This document shows positions 36,170-44,668 of a stretch of DNA of 64,000 nt, piece by piece (positions within the stretch are counted from its first letter, which is position 1; each line of letters opens with the position of its first letter). The stretch covers positions 1,984,001 through 2,048,000 of the forward strand of contig NZ_PEBF01000001.1 of NCBI RefSeq assembly GCF_002742625.1. Reading direction: 5' to 3'. Both the position numbers and the translations under genes were made by a program. This stretch comes from Caulobacter sp. FWC2. Its GTDB lineage: Bacteria > Pseudomonadota > Alphaproteobacteria > Caulobacterales > Caulobacteraceae. The notes under the pieces were generated by a model. It worked only from the letters and a program-made list of their open reading frames with translations. It searched no databases and was not told where the DNA came from.

Positions 36170-36198
36170 ACGCGGGAGGGGCGTTTTTCCTCCCACGT
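36170..36198. terminator. Strong hairpin between the TBDR and nucleoside hydrolase genes
   Basis: GACG-C-GGGAGG pairs with CCTCCC-A-CGTC around the loop GCGTTTTT. No T-tract follows the stem, so it may be a partial terminator or an mRNA processing/stability element lowering expression of the downstream enzymes relative to the receptor. Confidence 0.5.
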
Positions 36199-36216
36199 CC
36201 AGGCCAAGGATCTCTC

Positions 36217-37353
36217 ATGCTGCCCTGTCGCTTCTCCCCTTATTTGCGCCACGCAGCCCTTGGCCTGGCGGCGCTGCTCGCGAGCCAGGCGCTCGCGGGC
36301 GGCGCGCTCGCCCAAAACGCTTTCACGACCGCTTCGCCATCCACGGCGAGCAAGGAGAAGGTCCTGATCTTCTTCGACAACGACTTCCTTGGCCCCGGTC
36401 AGAGCAACATCCAGTCGCTGATCCCGCTACTGCGCGACGACCGGGTCAAGCTGCTGGGCATCGGCGTCGTCACGGGCGACGCGTGGCTGAAGGAAGAAGC
36501 CGCGCACGCTCTGCGCTTCCTCGAAATCGCCAAGCGCCCCGACGCCGCCGTCCACCTGGGCGCGCAGATGCCTTTGATCCGCACCCAGGCCGAGATGGCC
36601 AACTGGGAGGCGCGCTACGGCAAGGTGCCGTTCAAGGGCGCCTGGAGCACGCCGCGTCCGGGCCGCACCTATCACCCCCAGGATCCCGACCTGATCCCAC
36701 CGATGCCCGAGGGCGAGCCGAAGCTCAAGGCGTCTGAAGAGGACGCCGTCCACGCTCTGATCCGCAACGTCCGCGCTCATCCTGGCGAGGTGACCATCGT
36801 CAGCGCCGGCCCGCTGACCAACATCGCCCTTGCCCTGCGCATCGCGCCCGACATCGCGACCTTGGCCAAGGAAATCGTCATCGAGCCGGGCAAGCTGGAC
36901 ACTGCCGTGGCGCGGGTGACCGGCAACACCGACTACGCCACCGACTTCAACTTCATCTTCGATCCGGAGGCCGCGCACATCGTGCTGACAGCGCCGTGGA
37001 AGAAGATCACCGTGATGGGCAATGTCACCGCCGCCGCCAAGGCGACGCAGGAGGTGGTCGATCGCATCGGCGCGTCCGGCACGCCGGTGGCCACCTACGT
37101 CAAGACCTACGCCCGCATCGGTCAGCCCCTGTGGGACGAGATCACCGTGGCCGTCGCCATCGACCGCTCGCTGGTCACCGAGGAACTGGTGGCGCGGATG
37201 GACGTCGACACCTTCGCCGGCCCGTCCTATGGCCAGCCGGTCGTCTGGAAGTCGGACATGGCCCCCAATGCCGGGGAGCGCGAGGTCCACATCGTGCGGG
37301 CCATCGACGTGCCGCGCTTCGTCGAGACCTTCGTGGCGCAGGCCTCCAAATGA
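36217..37353 (+). CDS. Nucleoside hydrolase family protein, exported
   Basis: The 378-residue protein has a signal peptide (LGLAALLASQALAGGALAQ). The nucleoside hydrolase fold is indicated by IFFDNDFLGPG (Asp54, Asp56), LLGIGVVTGD, VTIVSAGPLTNIALAL and NTDYATDFNFIFDPEAAHIVL. The canonical DTDxGxDD calcium site is altered: the paired Asp residues at its end are replaced by Gln/Ser/Asn. It would split nucleosides into base and ribose in the periplasm, if active. It overlaps the permease gene by four bases (ATGA). The family call is strong; activity on standard nucleosides is less certain because of the changed metal site. Confidence 0.85.
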   Translation: MLPCRFSPYLRHAALGLAALLASQALAGGALAQNAFTTASPSTASKEKVLIFFDNDFLGPGQSNIQSLIPLLRDDRVKLLGIGVVTGDAWLKEEAAHALRFLEIAKRPDAAVHLGAQMPLIRTQAEMANWEARYGKVPFKGAWSTPRPGRTYHPQDPDLIPPMPEGEPKLKASEEDAVHALIRNVRAHPGEVTIVSAGPLTNIALALRIAPDIATLAKEIVIEPGKLDTAVARVTGNTDYATDFNFIFDPEAAHIVLTAPWKKITVMGNVTAAAKATQEVVDRIGASGTPVATYVKTYARIGQPLWDEITVAVAIDRSLVTEELVARMDVDTFAGPSYGQPVVWKSDMAPNAGEREVHIVRAIDVPRFVETFVAQASK

Positions 37354-38672
37354 GCCGTCTTCACACCTTCCTCGACCGCCGCTTCGCCCTGAGAGCGCGC
37401 GAGACGACGATCAGCCGCGAGATGGTGGCGGGCCTGACCAGCTTCCTGGCGGCCGCCTATCTGATCGTGGTCATTCCGTCGCTGCTGTCGACCGGCGGCA
37501 TGGACCGGGGCGGGGCGACCACGGCGGCGATCCTGGTGATGGCTCTGGGCAGCCTCCTCATGGGGTTCTACGCCAACCTGCCGTTCATCGTCGGCCCTGG
37601 CATCGGCGGTTCGGTGATCCTGGGCGTGACCCTGGCCCACACAGAGCATGTGCCGTTCGCCACCGGTCTGGCCATCGCCATGACCTCCGGCCTGCTGTTC
37701 ATGGTCCTGACCCTGACCGGCGCGCGCGAGCTGGTCGTCAAGATGATCCCGCCGCAGATCAAGCTCGGCCTGGGCGCGTCGATCGGCCTGTTCATCGCCA
37801 TGCTGGGCTGCCGCGACGCCGGCATGGTCGCGGTCAACGCCAAGACCATGGCCCTAAAGCTGGGCGACTTCTCCCAGCCCGGACCCGTGGTGGCCCTCAT
37901 CGGCCTGGCCGTCGCCCTGGCCCTGCAGGCGCGTAAGGTTCCCGGTGCGGTGCTGGCCGGCATCGCCGCCGCCGCCGTGGCGGGCATCCCTCTGGGCCTG
38001 ACCAAGCTGCCGCCGAGCCTGCTTTCGCTTCCGCATGGCCTTGGACCGGTCGCCCTGCAGGTCGACTTCGCGGGGGCGTTCAGCCTGGCGGCTCTGCCCT
38101 ATGTCTTCGCCTTCTTCGCCGGTGAATTCTTCTCGACCCTGGGCACCACGCTGGCCATCGGCGCCAAGGCCGGGCTGACCGACGCCGAGGGCAACCTGCC
38201 GGGCATCGAGCGACCGTTCCTGGTCGACTCCTTCGCCGCCGCCGTGGGGCCGCTGATCGGCATCCCGGCTGGCACCGCCCTGGTCGAGTCCGCCGCTGGC
38301 GTCGAGGCGGGCGGCCGCACCGGCCTGACCCCGGTCACTGCCGCCGTGCTGTTCCTGGGCGCCCTGTGTCTGTTGCCGCTGGCCATGGCCATCCCCAAGC
38401 AGGCCACGGCTCCTGCTCTGATCCTGATCGGCGTCTCGATGCTGGGCACGATCCGCCACCTGCGCAGCGAGGACGTCACCGATCTCTTCCCCGCCATGGC
38501 CATGGTGCTGCTGACCCTGATCTCCAACAGCTTCGGCACCGGCATCGCCGGCGGCCTGCTGGTCCACGTCATCGTCCAGGTGCTGGCCGGCAAAGCGCGC
38601 GAGATCCCGATCGGTCTGTTCATCCTGGCCATTCCGCTTGGCTATTATTTCTACACGGCCGCCACGCACTGA
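37350..38672 (+). CDS. NCS2-family (AzgA-type) purine permease
   Basis: The 440-residue protein has about 12-14 hydrophobic segments. The start RRFALRARETTISREMVAGLTSFL and the NLPFIVGPGIG and FFAGEFFSTLGTTLAIG blocks match the AzgA group of guanine/hypoxanthine/adenine permeases. In many NCS2 members a Glu in the GEF..TLGT block binds the base. It is coupled to nucleoside hydrolase upstream (ATGA) and adenosine deaminase downstream (TGATG). It likely imports the base freed in the periplasm. Confidence 0.87.
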   Translation: MSRLHTFLDRRFALRARETTISREMVAGLTSFLAAAYLIVVIPSLLSTGGMDRGGATTAAILVMALGSLLMGFYANLPFIVGPGIGGSVILGVTLAHTEHVPFATGLAIAMTSGLLFMVLTLTGARELVVKMIPPQIKLGLGASIGLFIAMLGCRDAGMVAVNAKTMALKLGDFSQPGPVVALIGLAVALALQARKVPGAVLAGIAAAAVAGIPLGLTKLPPSLLSLPHGLGPVALQVDFAGAFSLAALPYVFAFFAGEFFSTLGTTLAIGAKAGLTDAEGNLPGIERPFLVDSFAAAVGPLIGIPAGTALVESAAGVEAGGRTGLTPVTAAVLFLGALCLLPLAMAIPKQATAPALILIGVSMLGTIRHLRSEDVTDLFPAMAMVLLTLISNSFGTGIAGGLLVHVIVQVLAGKAREIPIGLFILAIPLGYYFYTAATH

Positions 38673-39802
38673 TGACCTACACAGCCCCATCCATCGGAGC
38701 CGTCCCCGCGTCCACGCTGGGGCGCCCGACGACCGACGCCCAGCGCGCGGTGTTCCGCGCCCTTCCCAAGGTCGAGCTGCACTGCCACCTGCTGGGCTCG
38801 GTGCGGCGCGAGACCTTCACGGACATGGTCCGGCGCCGTGGCGCGCCGATCACCGAGGCCGACATCGCCGCCTTTTACGAGCGCGGCGAGAAGCCGGTTG
38901 GCGTCCTGCGGGTATTGCGAGCCCTGGAACGCCATCTGCTAGTCGAACCCGACGACTTCCGCCGGATCACCTACGAATACCTCCATGACGCGGCGGCCGA
39001 GGGCGTGCGTCACGCCGAGTTCTTCTGGAACCCGACAGCGACCGTCCGCGACACCGGCCTGGCCTATCGCGAGGCTCAGGCGGGGATCCTGACGGGCATT
39101 CGCGAGGCGCGCGCCGATGTCGGCGTCAGCGCGCTGCTGATCCCGAGCATTGACCGCGAGGCCGAGGCCTCCAGCGCGCTGGAGATGGTCGAGCTGATGC
39201 TCGATTGCCGCGACGCTGCCGTGCCCGGGATCGGCATCGACTACCGCGAGAACGACCGTCCGCCCGAGCTCTTCGCCGAGGCCTATGCCCTGGCGCGCCG
39301 CAACGGCCTGAAGGCCACGGCCCACGCTGGCGAGTTCGGCATGCCCTGGACCAACGTCCAGACCGCCGTCGACCTGCTGAAGGTCGACCGCATCGACCAC
39401 GGCTATACCATCGTCGACAATCCTGATCTGGCCCGGCGCTATGCCGAGCGGGGCCCGGTGTTCACGATCGTACCGACCAATTCCTACTACCTGCGCACGC
39501 TGGAGCCCGAGCGCTGGGCAATCGACCATCCGATCCGCGCCATGTCGGCGCTGGGCCTGAAACTGCACCCCAACACCGACGACCCGACCTTGCACAACGT
39601 CACGCCGGGCGGAGCGTGGGAGCTGATGCACAGCCACCTCGGCTACGATATGGCCGACCTGCGTGCGATGATGCTGAACGGCGTGGACGGTTCCTGGGCC
39701 GACGACGACCAGAAAGCCGAATGGCGCGCGCGCTGGCCGGCCGAGTTCGACGCTCTGGTCGCGACGACGGATTGGCCCGGTCCGGCGGTCTTCCCCCGTT
39801 GA
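38672..39802 (+). CDS. Adenosine deaminase family protein
   Basis: The 376-residue cytoplasmic enzyme has the metal ligands His37 and His39 (VELHCHLLGS), AHAGEFG with the catalytic Glu, the DHGYTIVDN block, and the HPNTDDPTLH motif with paired Asp. All catalytic residues of the family are present, so deamination of adenosine or adenine is expected; whether it prefers the base (adenine deaminase-type) is open, since the operon appears to import free bases. Start ATG 38672 overlaps the permease stop. It overlaps the MmgE/PrpD gene by TTGA. Confidence 0.9.
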   Translation: MTYTAPSIGAVPASTLGRPTTDAQRAVFRALPKVELHCHLLGSVRRETFTDMVRRRGAPITEADIAAFYERGEKPVGVLRVLRALERHLLVEPDDFRRITYEYLHDAAAEGVRHAEFFWNPTATVRDTGLAYREAQAGILTGIREARADVGVSALLIPSIDREAEASSALEMVELMLDCRDAAVPGIGIDYRENDRPPELFAEAYALARRNGLKATAHAGEFGMPWTNVQTAVDLLKVDRIDHGYTIVDNPDLARRYAERGPVFTIVPTNSYYLRTLEPERWAIDHPIRAMSALGLKLHPNTDDPTLHNVTPGGAWELMHSHLGYDMADLRAMMLNGVDGSWADDDQKAEWRARWPAEFDALVATTDWPGPAVFPR

Positions 39803-41133
39803 GCGGTCTGACGGCGGCGATCATCCGGCAAAGCCGCGCGGCGGCGGCCGATATTCCGCCCGCCACGCTCGACATGGCGGGCCTCTGCGTCCTCGACTGG
39901 TTCGGCCTGGCGATCGGCGGTGCGGATGAGCCCGCGACGCGTCTGATCCGCGAGGTGGCGCTCATGGAGGGCTCGGCGCCGGCAGCCTCGGCGGTCGGCG
40001 CAGGAAAGCGTTTCAGCGCTCGCCAGGCCGCCGTGGTCAACGGCGTGGCCGGCCATGCGCTGGACTATGACGACGTCAATCTGGCGATGCATGTGCACCC
40101 GACGGCGGTGATCCTGCCTGGGCTATTGGCCCTGGCCGAGGCCGAAAGGCTGGCGGGCCGCGCCGTGATCGAGGCCTTCGTCGCCGGCTACGAGGCCGCC
40201 GGCATGATCGGGACTCTGATAAGCACGAGTCACTATGCGCGCGGGTTCCACGCCACCGGCACGATCGGCGCGTTTGGCGCGGCGGCAGCCTGCGCGCATC
40301 TGCTGGGCCTCGACGAAGAGGCCACGGCGCGGGCCTACGGCTTGGCGGGCTCGCAGGCGGCAGGGCTGAAGGCGCAGTTCGGGACCATGGCCAAGCCGCT
40401 GCACGCGGGGCGCGCCGCCGAGGCCGGCGTGATGGCGGCGCTGTGGGCGCGCGCTGGCTTGAGCGCCCGGGCCGACATCCTGGAGCATCCGCGCGGTTTC
40501 GCCGCCACCCAGAGCGACGGGCTGCCGGCGGAGGGGCTGCGCTGGGACGGCCACGCCATGGACAAAAACCTCTTCAAGCACCACGCCGCCTGTTTCGGCA
40601 CGCACGGGACCCTGGAGGCGATCGGAGCCTTGCGTCGCCAGGGCCTGGCCCCCGAGGCCGTTCGCGCGATCCGCCTGAAGGTCGACGCCGGCGCCGACGC
40701 GATGTGCAACATCGCCGAGCCCCGGACGGGGCTGGAGGCCAAGTTCAGCCTGCGCTTCAACGCCGCCCTGGCCCTGCATGGCATTGATACCTCCGACGTT
40801 GGCGCCTATGCCGATGCCGTCGTTCAACGCGCCGATCTGCAAACCGTGCGGGCCATCACCGAGGTCGAGCTGGCGCCAGCCGGATGGCCCGAGGACGTCA
40901 CGGAAGTCACCGTCGAGACCCGCGATGGCCGGATGCTGGTGGCCTGCCACGACGTTTCCAAACCGGCCGGTGATTTGAACGTCCTGAAAGGGAAGCTGCG
41001 GACGAAGTTCCTGAATCTGGTCGAACCTCGTCTTGGTGTGTCGCGCGCGAAGGCGCTGATGAATCTAGTCGAAACCCTGGTTTCTACGGAGAGCCTCGAC
41101 GGGCTGCTCGCGGCCTCATGCGGTGGCGCCTAG
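39799..41133 (+). CDS. MmgE/PrpD family protein
   Basis: The 444-residue protein matches this family in length and in VNGVAGHALDYDDVN, HVHPTAVILPGLLALAE, GFHATGTIGAFGAAAA and HYARGF. Characterised relatives include 2-methylcitrate dehydratase, cis-aconitate decarboxylase and iminodisuccinate epimerase, so the reaction cannot be read from family alone. TTG 39799 is the likely start because it overlaps the deaminase stop (TTGA) and the family N-terminus begins there. It is the last gene of the nucleoside operon, an unusual setting, and its stop overlaps that of the convergent GT gene by four bases. Confidence 0.87.
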   Translation: MSGLTAAIIRQSRAAAADIPPATLDMAGLCVLDWFGLAIGGADEPATRLIREVALMEGSAPAASAVGAGKRFSARQAAVVNGVAGHALDYDDVNLAMHVHPTAVILPGLLALAEAERLAGRAVIEAFVAGYEAAGMIGTLISTSHYARGFHATGTIGAFGAAAACAHLLGLDEEATARAYGLAGSQAAGLKAQFGTMAKPLHAGRAAEAGVMAALWARAGLSARADILEHPRGFAATQSDGLPAEGLRWDGHAMDKNLFKHHAACFGTHGTLEAIGALRRQGLAPEAVRAIRLKVDAGADAMCNIAEPRTGLEAKFSLRFNAALALHGIDTSDVGAYADAVVQRADLQTVRAITEVELAPAGWPEDVTEVTVETRDGRMLVACHDVSKPAGDLNVLKGKLRTKFLNLVEPRLGVSRAKALMNLVETLVSTESLDGLLAASCGGA

Positions 41134-42230
41134 GCGACGGAAGTCTGATGCCGCGCCTGGCTAGCTTCGAAGACGGCGAGATAGGCGTCCGCCACCGGCG
41201 TGATCCGGTACGCTTCAACCGTAGTGATGAGGGCGGAGGGCTCTGGTGGCGCGGCGGCGAGTTCGGCTTCGAGCGCCCTGGCGAGGCCGTCCACATCGCC
41301 CGGCGCCGCGACGCGTCCGCGCCCGGGGGTGGCGAGAAGGTCCCGGACCGCCGGCGTGCAGTCCGTGGCGACGACGGGGCGGCCGCGCCCCAGGGCCTCG
41401 ACGATGACCGCACCGAAGCCCTCGTGCCAGGAGCTGAGCAGCAGCAGCCGCGCGCGATCCAGCCAGGGTCCTATGTCGGGAGCGTAGCCAGCGAAGGTCA
41501 CGCGATCACGAACGCCGAGCTTGTCGGCCAGGGCCTCCAGTTCCGCGCGCAGCGGCCCATCGCCGACGAAGGCCAGGCGGGCTTCAGGATCAGCGATCTT
41601 GGCGAAGGCCTTCAGCGCGATGTCGTAGCCCTTCTCCGGGGCCAGGCGCCCCGCCGCGACGATCAGCTTGCCGGAGGCGATGTCCGCCTGATGGACGGTG
41701 TCGTCGAGCGCGGGAAGGGGGACGGCGGTGGCAATGCGACGGCCCAACAGTCTGTCCGTCTCCGGAACGGTTTGAGACGACAGCGTCACCATCGCGTCGA
41801 CGTCCCGCAGCCGGCGGCGAGCGCCGGCCTCGAACGCCCACTGTTTCAAGCCTTTGCGGCCATGTTTGAAGATCGGCGAACTGACCTGGGCGACGATGGC
41901 CGGACGATTGTCGCGCAGACCCTGGGCGACAGACCGGCAGACCGACCAGTGGAAGTTTCCCGGAACGAACAGCACATCGGCCGGGTGGCGGCGCAGATGC
42001 TCGGCCACGGCGCGGCCCAGGCGGAGCCGCGAGCCCAAGCCGCGCGGGATCGGCGGGGCGCATTCAACCAGCTCGACAACCTCCGACACCAAACCCGCCT
42101 GGGCGCCCGTCGCCGAGCCGCACAGGAGGGTAACTTGATGGCCCGCCCGAGCCCAGGCTGCGGTCAGGCGAAGGGCGACGCGCTCGGTGCCACCCAGGGG
42201 CAGGTCATGCAGAATGACGAGGATCTTCAC
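41130..42230 (-). CDS. Glycosyltransferase family 4 (GT-B)
   Basis: The 366-residue protein has the acceptor-side block ILHDLPLGGTERVALRL and a donor half with VAAGRLAPEKGYDIAL, FVGDGPLR and SSWHEGFGAVIVEALGRGRPVVATD. It is the last gene of the minus-strand glycan cluster 2 and lies one base after the preceding GT gene. The N-terminal block resembles the GT at 30823 in cluster 1. Probably cytoplasmic and membrane-associated; sugar specificity unknown. Confidence 0.89.
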   Translation of the reverse strand: MKILVILHDLPLGGTERVALRLTAAWARAGHQVTLLCGSATGAQAGLVSEVVELVECAPPIPRGLGSRLRLGRAVAEHLRRHPADVLFVPGNFHWSVCRSVAQGLRDNRPAIVAQVSSPIFKHGRKGLKQWAFEAGARRRLRDVDAMVTLSSQTVPETDRLLGRRIATAVPLPALDDTVHQADIASGKLIVAAGRLAPEKGYDIALKAFAKIADPEARLAFVGDGPLRAELEALADKLGVRDRVTFAGYAPDIGPWLDRARLLLLSSWHEGFGAVIVEALGRGRPVVATDCTPAVRDLLATPGRGRVAAPGDVDGLARALEAELAAAPPEPSALITTVEAYRITPVADAYLAVFEASQARHQTSVA

Positions 42231-42231
42231 G

Positions 42232-43320
42232 TCAGGCGACCGCGCGCTTCAGGCGCTGCACGATCGCCGCGCCGCGCGCCGCGAACTGCTCGGCCCCGAA
42301 GCGGGCCTGGACGCGGGCGCGCGCGGCCTGACCCATAGGCGCCAGGCGCTCCGGGTTCGACAGCGCTTCGGCCAGGGCGACGGCTAGGGCGGCCGGATCG
42401 CGGGGCGGAACAAGGAAGCCCGTCTCGCGGTCCACGATGCTGTAGGGCAGCTCGCCGACCGCCGAGGCCAGCACCGGCAGGCCAGCCTGCATGGCCTCGT
42501 GGGCGGCGACGCAAAGGCCCTCCGAACGCGAGGGCTGCAGGTAGAGGTGCAAGGTCGCCAGCAAGCTGGGCGGATCTTGGCAGAAGCCGACGAAACGGAC
42601 GTTGTCGAGCCCGGCCGTCGCCCTCTGGGCTTCCAGCCGATCCAGTTCGCCGCCGTCGCCGGCGATCAGCACCTCGAAAGGCGTGGCGGGGGCGAAGCCC
42701 TGGGTCTTCAGCTGGCTCAGGGCGTCCAGCAGGACGTCATAGCCTTTCACGGGGTGCAGCCGGCCCAGCGCACCGAGGCGCAGGGTCTCGCCGGGGCGCC
42801 ACGGCAGGGCTTGCGGCGCGTCGGCGTTGACCGAGAAGATCGGCCAGCAGACCAGCTTGTCCGGATCGGGTGCGATCCGTTCGGCGGTCAGGGCGGTGAC
42901 GCTCTCGGAGTCACCGATCCAAAGCGCCGAGGCCGCGCGACGCCAGCGTAGCAGCGCGCGGTTGGCGGGCTTGAGGAAGGCGGCGTGCTGCCAGCTGACC
43001 ACCGGCTTGCCCAGCCAGCCGCCAACGATCTGGCCCATCAGGGTCGCGCGGGTCAGGGAGGTCCAGACGACGTCGGGCTTCCAGACCTTCAGTTCGGCGT
43101 GCAGCCAGCGCAGGGCGGTGACCTGCTGCTTTTCACTGGCCGGACAGACTCGCACGTCCAGGCCGGCCGCCTCCATGGCGATGGCCCCGCGACCGTCGCG
43201 GAGGCTGAGGGCGAAGACCGCGACCTCCGCGCCCTCGTTGCGCAGCACCCTGGCGATGGCGGGGACAGGCGACTGGGCGCCGCCGCCTTCGACGGAGTTG
43301 ATCACATAGGCGATACGCAT
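42232..43320 (-). CDS. Glycosyltransferase family 4 (GT-B)
   Basis: The 362-residue protein has the start IAYVINSVEGGGAQ, WQHAAFLKPANR in the N-terminal half and LGALGRLHPVKGYDVLL, LIAGDGGELDRL and PSRSEGLCVAAHEAMQAGLP in the donor half. The E-x7-E type donor motif is kept (E...E in SEGLCVAAHEAM). It is separated from the downstream GT by one base and from the flippase gene by 28. Part of cluster 2; substrate unknown. Confidence 0.88.
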   Translation of the reverse strand: MRIAYVINSVEGGGAQSPVPAIARVLRNEGAEVAVFALSLRDGRGAIAMEAAGLDVRVCPASEKQQVTALRWLHAELKVWKPDVVWTSLTRATLMGQIVGGWLGKPVVSWQHAAFLKPANRALLRWRRAASALWIGDSESVTALTAERIAPDPDKLVCWPIFSVNADAPQALPWRPGETLRLGALGRLHPVKGYDVLLDALSQLKTQGFAPATPFEVLIAGDGGELDRLEAQRATAGLDNVRFVGFCQDPPSLLATLHLYLQPSRSEGLCVAAHEAMQAGLPVLASAVGELPYSIVDRETGFLVPPRDPAALAVALAEALSNPERLAPMGQAARARVQARFGAEQFAARGAAIVQRLKRAVA

Positions 43321-43348
43321 GTCAGGCGGTCATACTCGGGCGGCCATG

Positions 43349-44668
43349 CTAGGCGGTTTGCGGCGTGCTCGCGGTCGAGCGGGCCTGGGTGGCCAGCGCC
43401 GCGGCCAGCAGGGCCATGGTCAGCACCGCCTGGGCGACGATGCAAGGACCGATGGCGCCCTGGCCCCAGAGGGGCAGGGCGAATGACAGCAGGGCGATGA
43501 GGCCGAGGCTCCCCGCGAGGTTCATGCTGGCCGACAGGCTGGGACGGCCCAAGGCGGTCAAGGCGGCGCTGAGCGGCGGGGCGCAGAGCAGGAGAGTGCG
43601 GGCGATGGCCAGCCACAGCATCAGCCCGCCAGCCGCGGCGAAGCCGTCGCCGCCCATCAGCCTGGCGAAGGTGTCTCCGAAAAGGCCGAACAGGATGCAG
43701 ACCGGGATGGCCACCGCCATGGTCACGCCGCTGGCCTTGGCGATCGTCGAGATGACCAGCGCCGTCTCGCCCTTGGCCGCCAGCTTCGCCAGCTCGGCAT
43801 AGGCCGCCTGGCCCAGGCTCTGGGCGGGCTGTGCGATCACGGTGGTGGCGCGCTGGGCGATGGCGAAGAGGCCGGCGGCGGTCGGGCCGCCCAGCCAGCC
43901 GATGGCAAGCGGCGTCACGCGCGCGGCCAGCTCGGCGAAGGTCACGTCGGCGTTGGCGCCGAGCATGAAGCGGACGATGCCCGGGTTCTCGGCCCGGACG
44001 CCGCGCAGGTCGGCGCGCACGGTCAACTTTCGCAAGGAGGGCGGCATGGTGGCGAAGGCCATGATCCACATGACCGCCCACTCCAGCACCGCCGCGGCCA
44101 GCCACGCCCACAGGAAGCCGACCAGCCCCCAGCCGCCGGCCCAGGCGACGAAGGCGCCGACCAGCCGCACGACGGGCGGGACCAGGCTGTGGGCGCCCAG
44201 CAGGCCGAAGCGACCGGTGACCTGCAGATAGCCCGCGGCCGTGGCGCGCACGGTGGCCAGCACCGCCAGGCTGTAAGGCAGGCTCAGTTCGATGGCGCGC
44301 GGCGACCAGCCAAGCTTGGCGCCGATCCACGGCGCCAGCAGCGCGGCGACCACGACGGCGATAACGCCACAGGCCAGTTCCAGCGCCGCGGCGCATTTCA
44401 GCAGGCGGGCCAGCCGTTGCTCGTCGCCTGCGAGTAGGGCTTGAGCGCCATAGCGTACGACCGCATGCCAGCCGGGGAACTCGATGATCCCGCCGACGGC
44501 CAGCACATAGGTGTGGACCAGCACGAGAATGCCGTAGTCCCTCGGACCCAAGGCGTGGGCCGCCAGGGCGATATAGACGAGGCTGATGACCCCGGCCCCG
44601 GCCTTGCCGCTGAGGAGACGAAGCGTATTGCCGAAGATGCCGCGCAGCGCGCCGCGATCCTCAGCCAT
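43349..44668 (-). CDS. Oligosaccharide flippase (Wzx/MATE-like polysaccharide exporter)
   Basis: The protein of about 439 residues has twelve or more hydrophobic segments with an N-terminal GNTLRLLSGKAGAGVISLVYIALAA block typical of the polysaccharide transport family, cut here by its first membrane helix. It probably flips lipid-linked glycan across the inner membrane. ATG 44668 overlaps the upstream gene by 8 bases; GTG 44677 is the alternative. It stands between a CDP-glycerol-transferase-like gene and two GT4 genes, as in O-antigen, capsule or exopolysaccharide clusters. Confidence 0.87.
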   Translation of the reverse strand: MAEDRGALRGIFGNTLRLLSGKAGAGVISLVYIALAAHALGPRDYGILVLVHTYVLAVGGIIEFPGWHAVVRYGAQALLAGDEQRLARLLKCAAALELACGVIAVVVAALLAPWIGAKLGWSPRAIELSLPYSLAVLATVRATAAGYLQVTGRFGLLGAHSLVPPVVRLVGAFVAWAGGWGLVGFLWAWLAAAVLEWAVMWIMAFATMPPSLRKLTVRADLRGVRAENPGIVRFMLGANADVTFAELAARVTPLAIGWLGGPTAAGLFAIAQRATTVIAQPAQSLGQAAYAELAKLAAKGETALVISTIAKASGVTMAVAIPVCILFGLFGDTFARLMGGDGFAAAGGLMLWLAIARTLLLCAPPLSAALTALGRPSLSASMNLAGSLGLIALLSFALPLWGQGAIGPCIVAQAVLTMALLAAALATQARSTASTPQTA

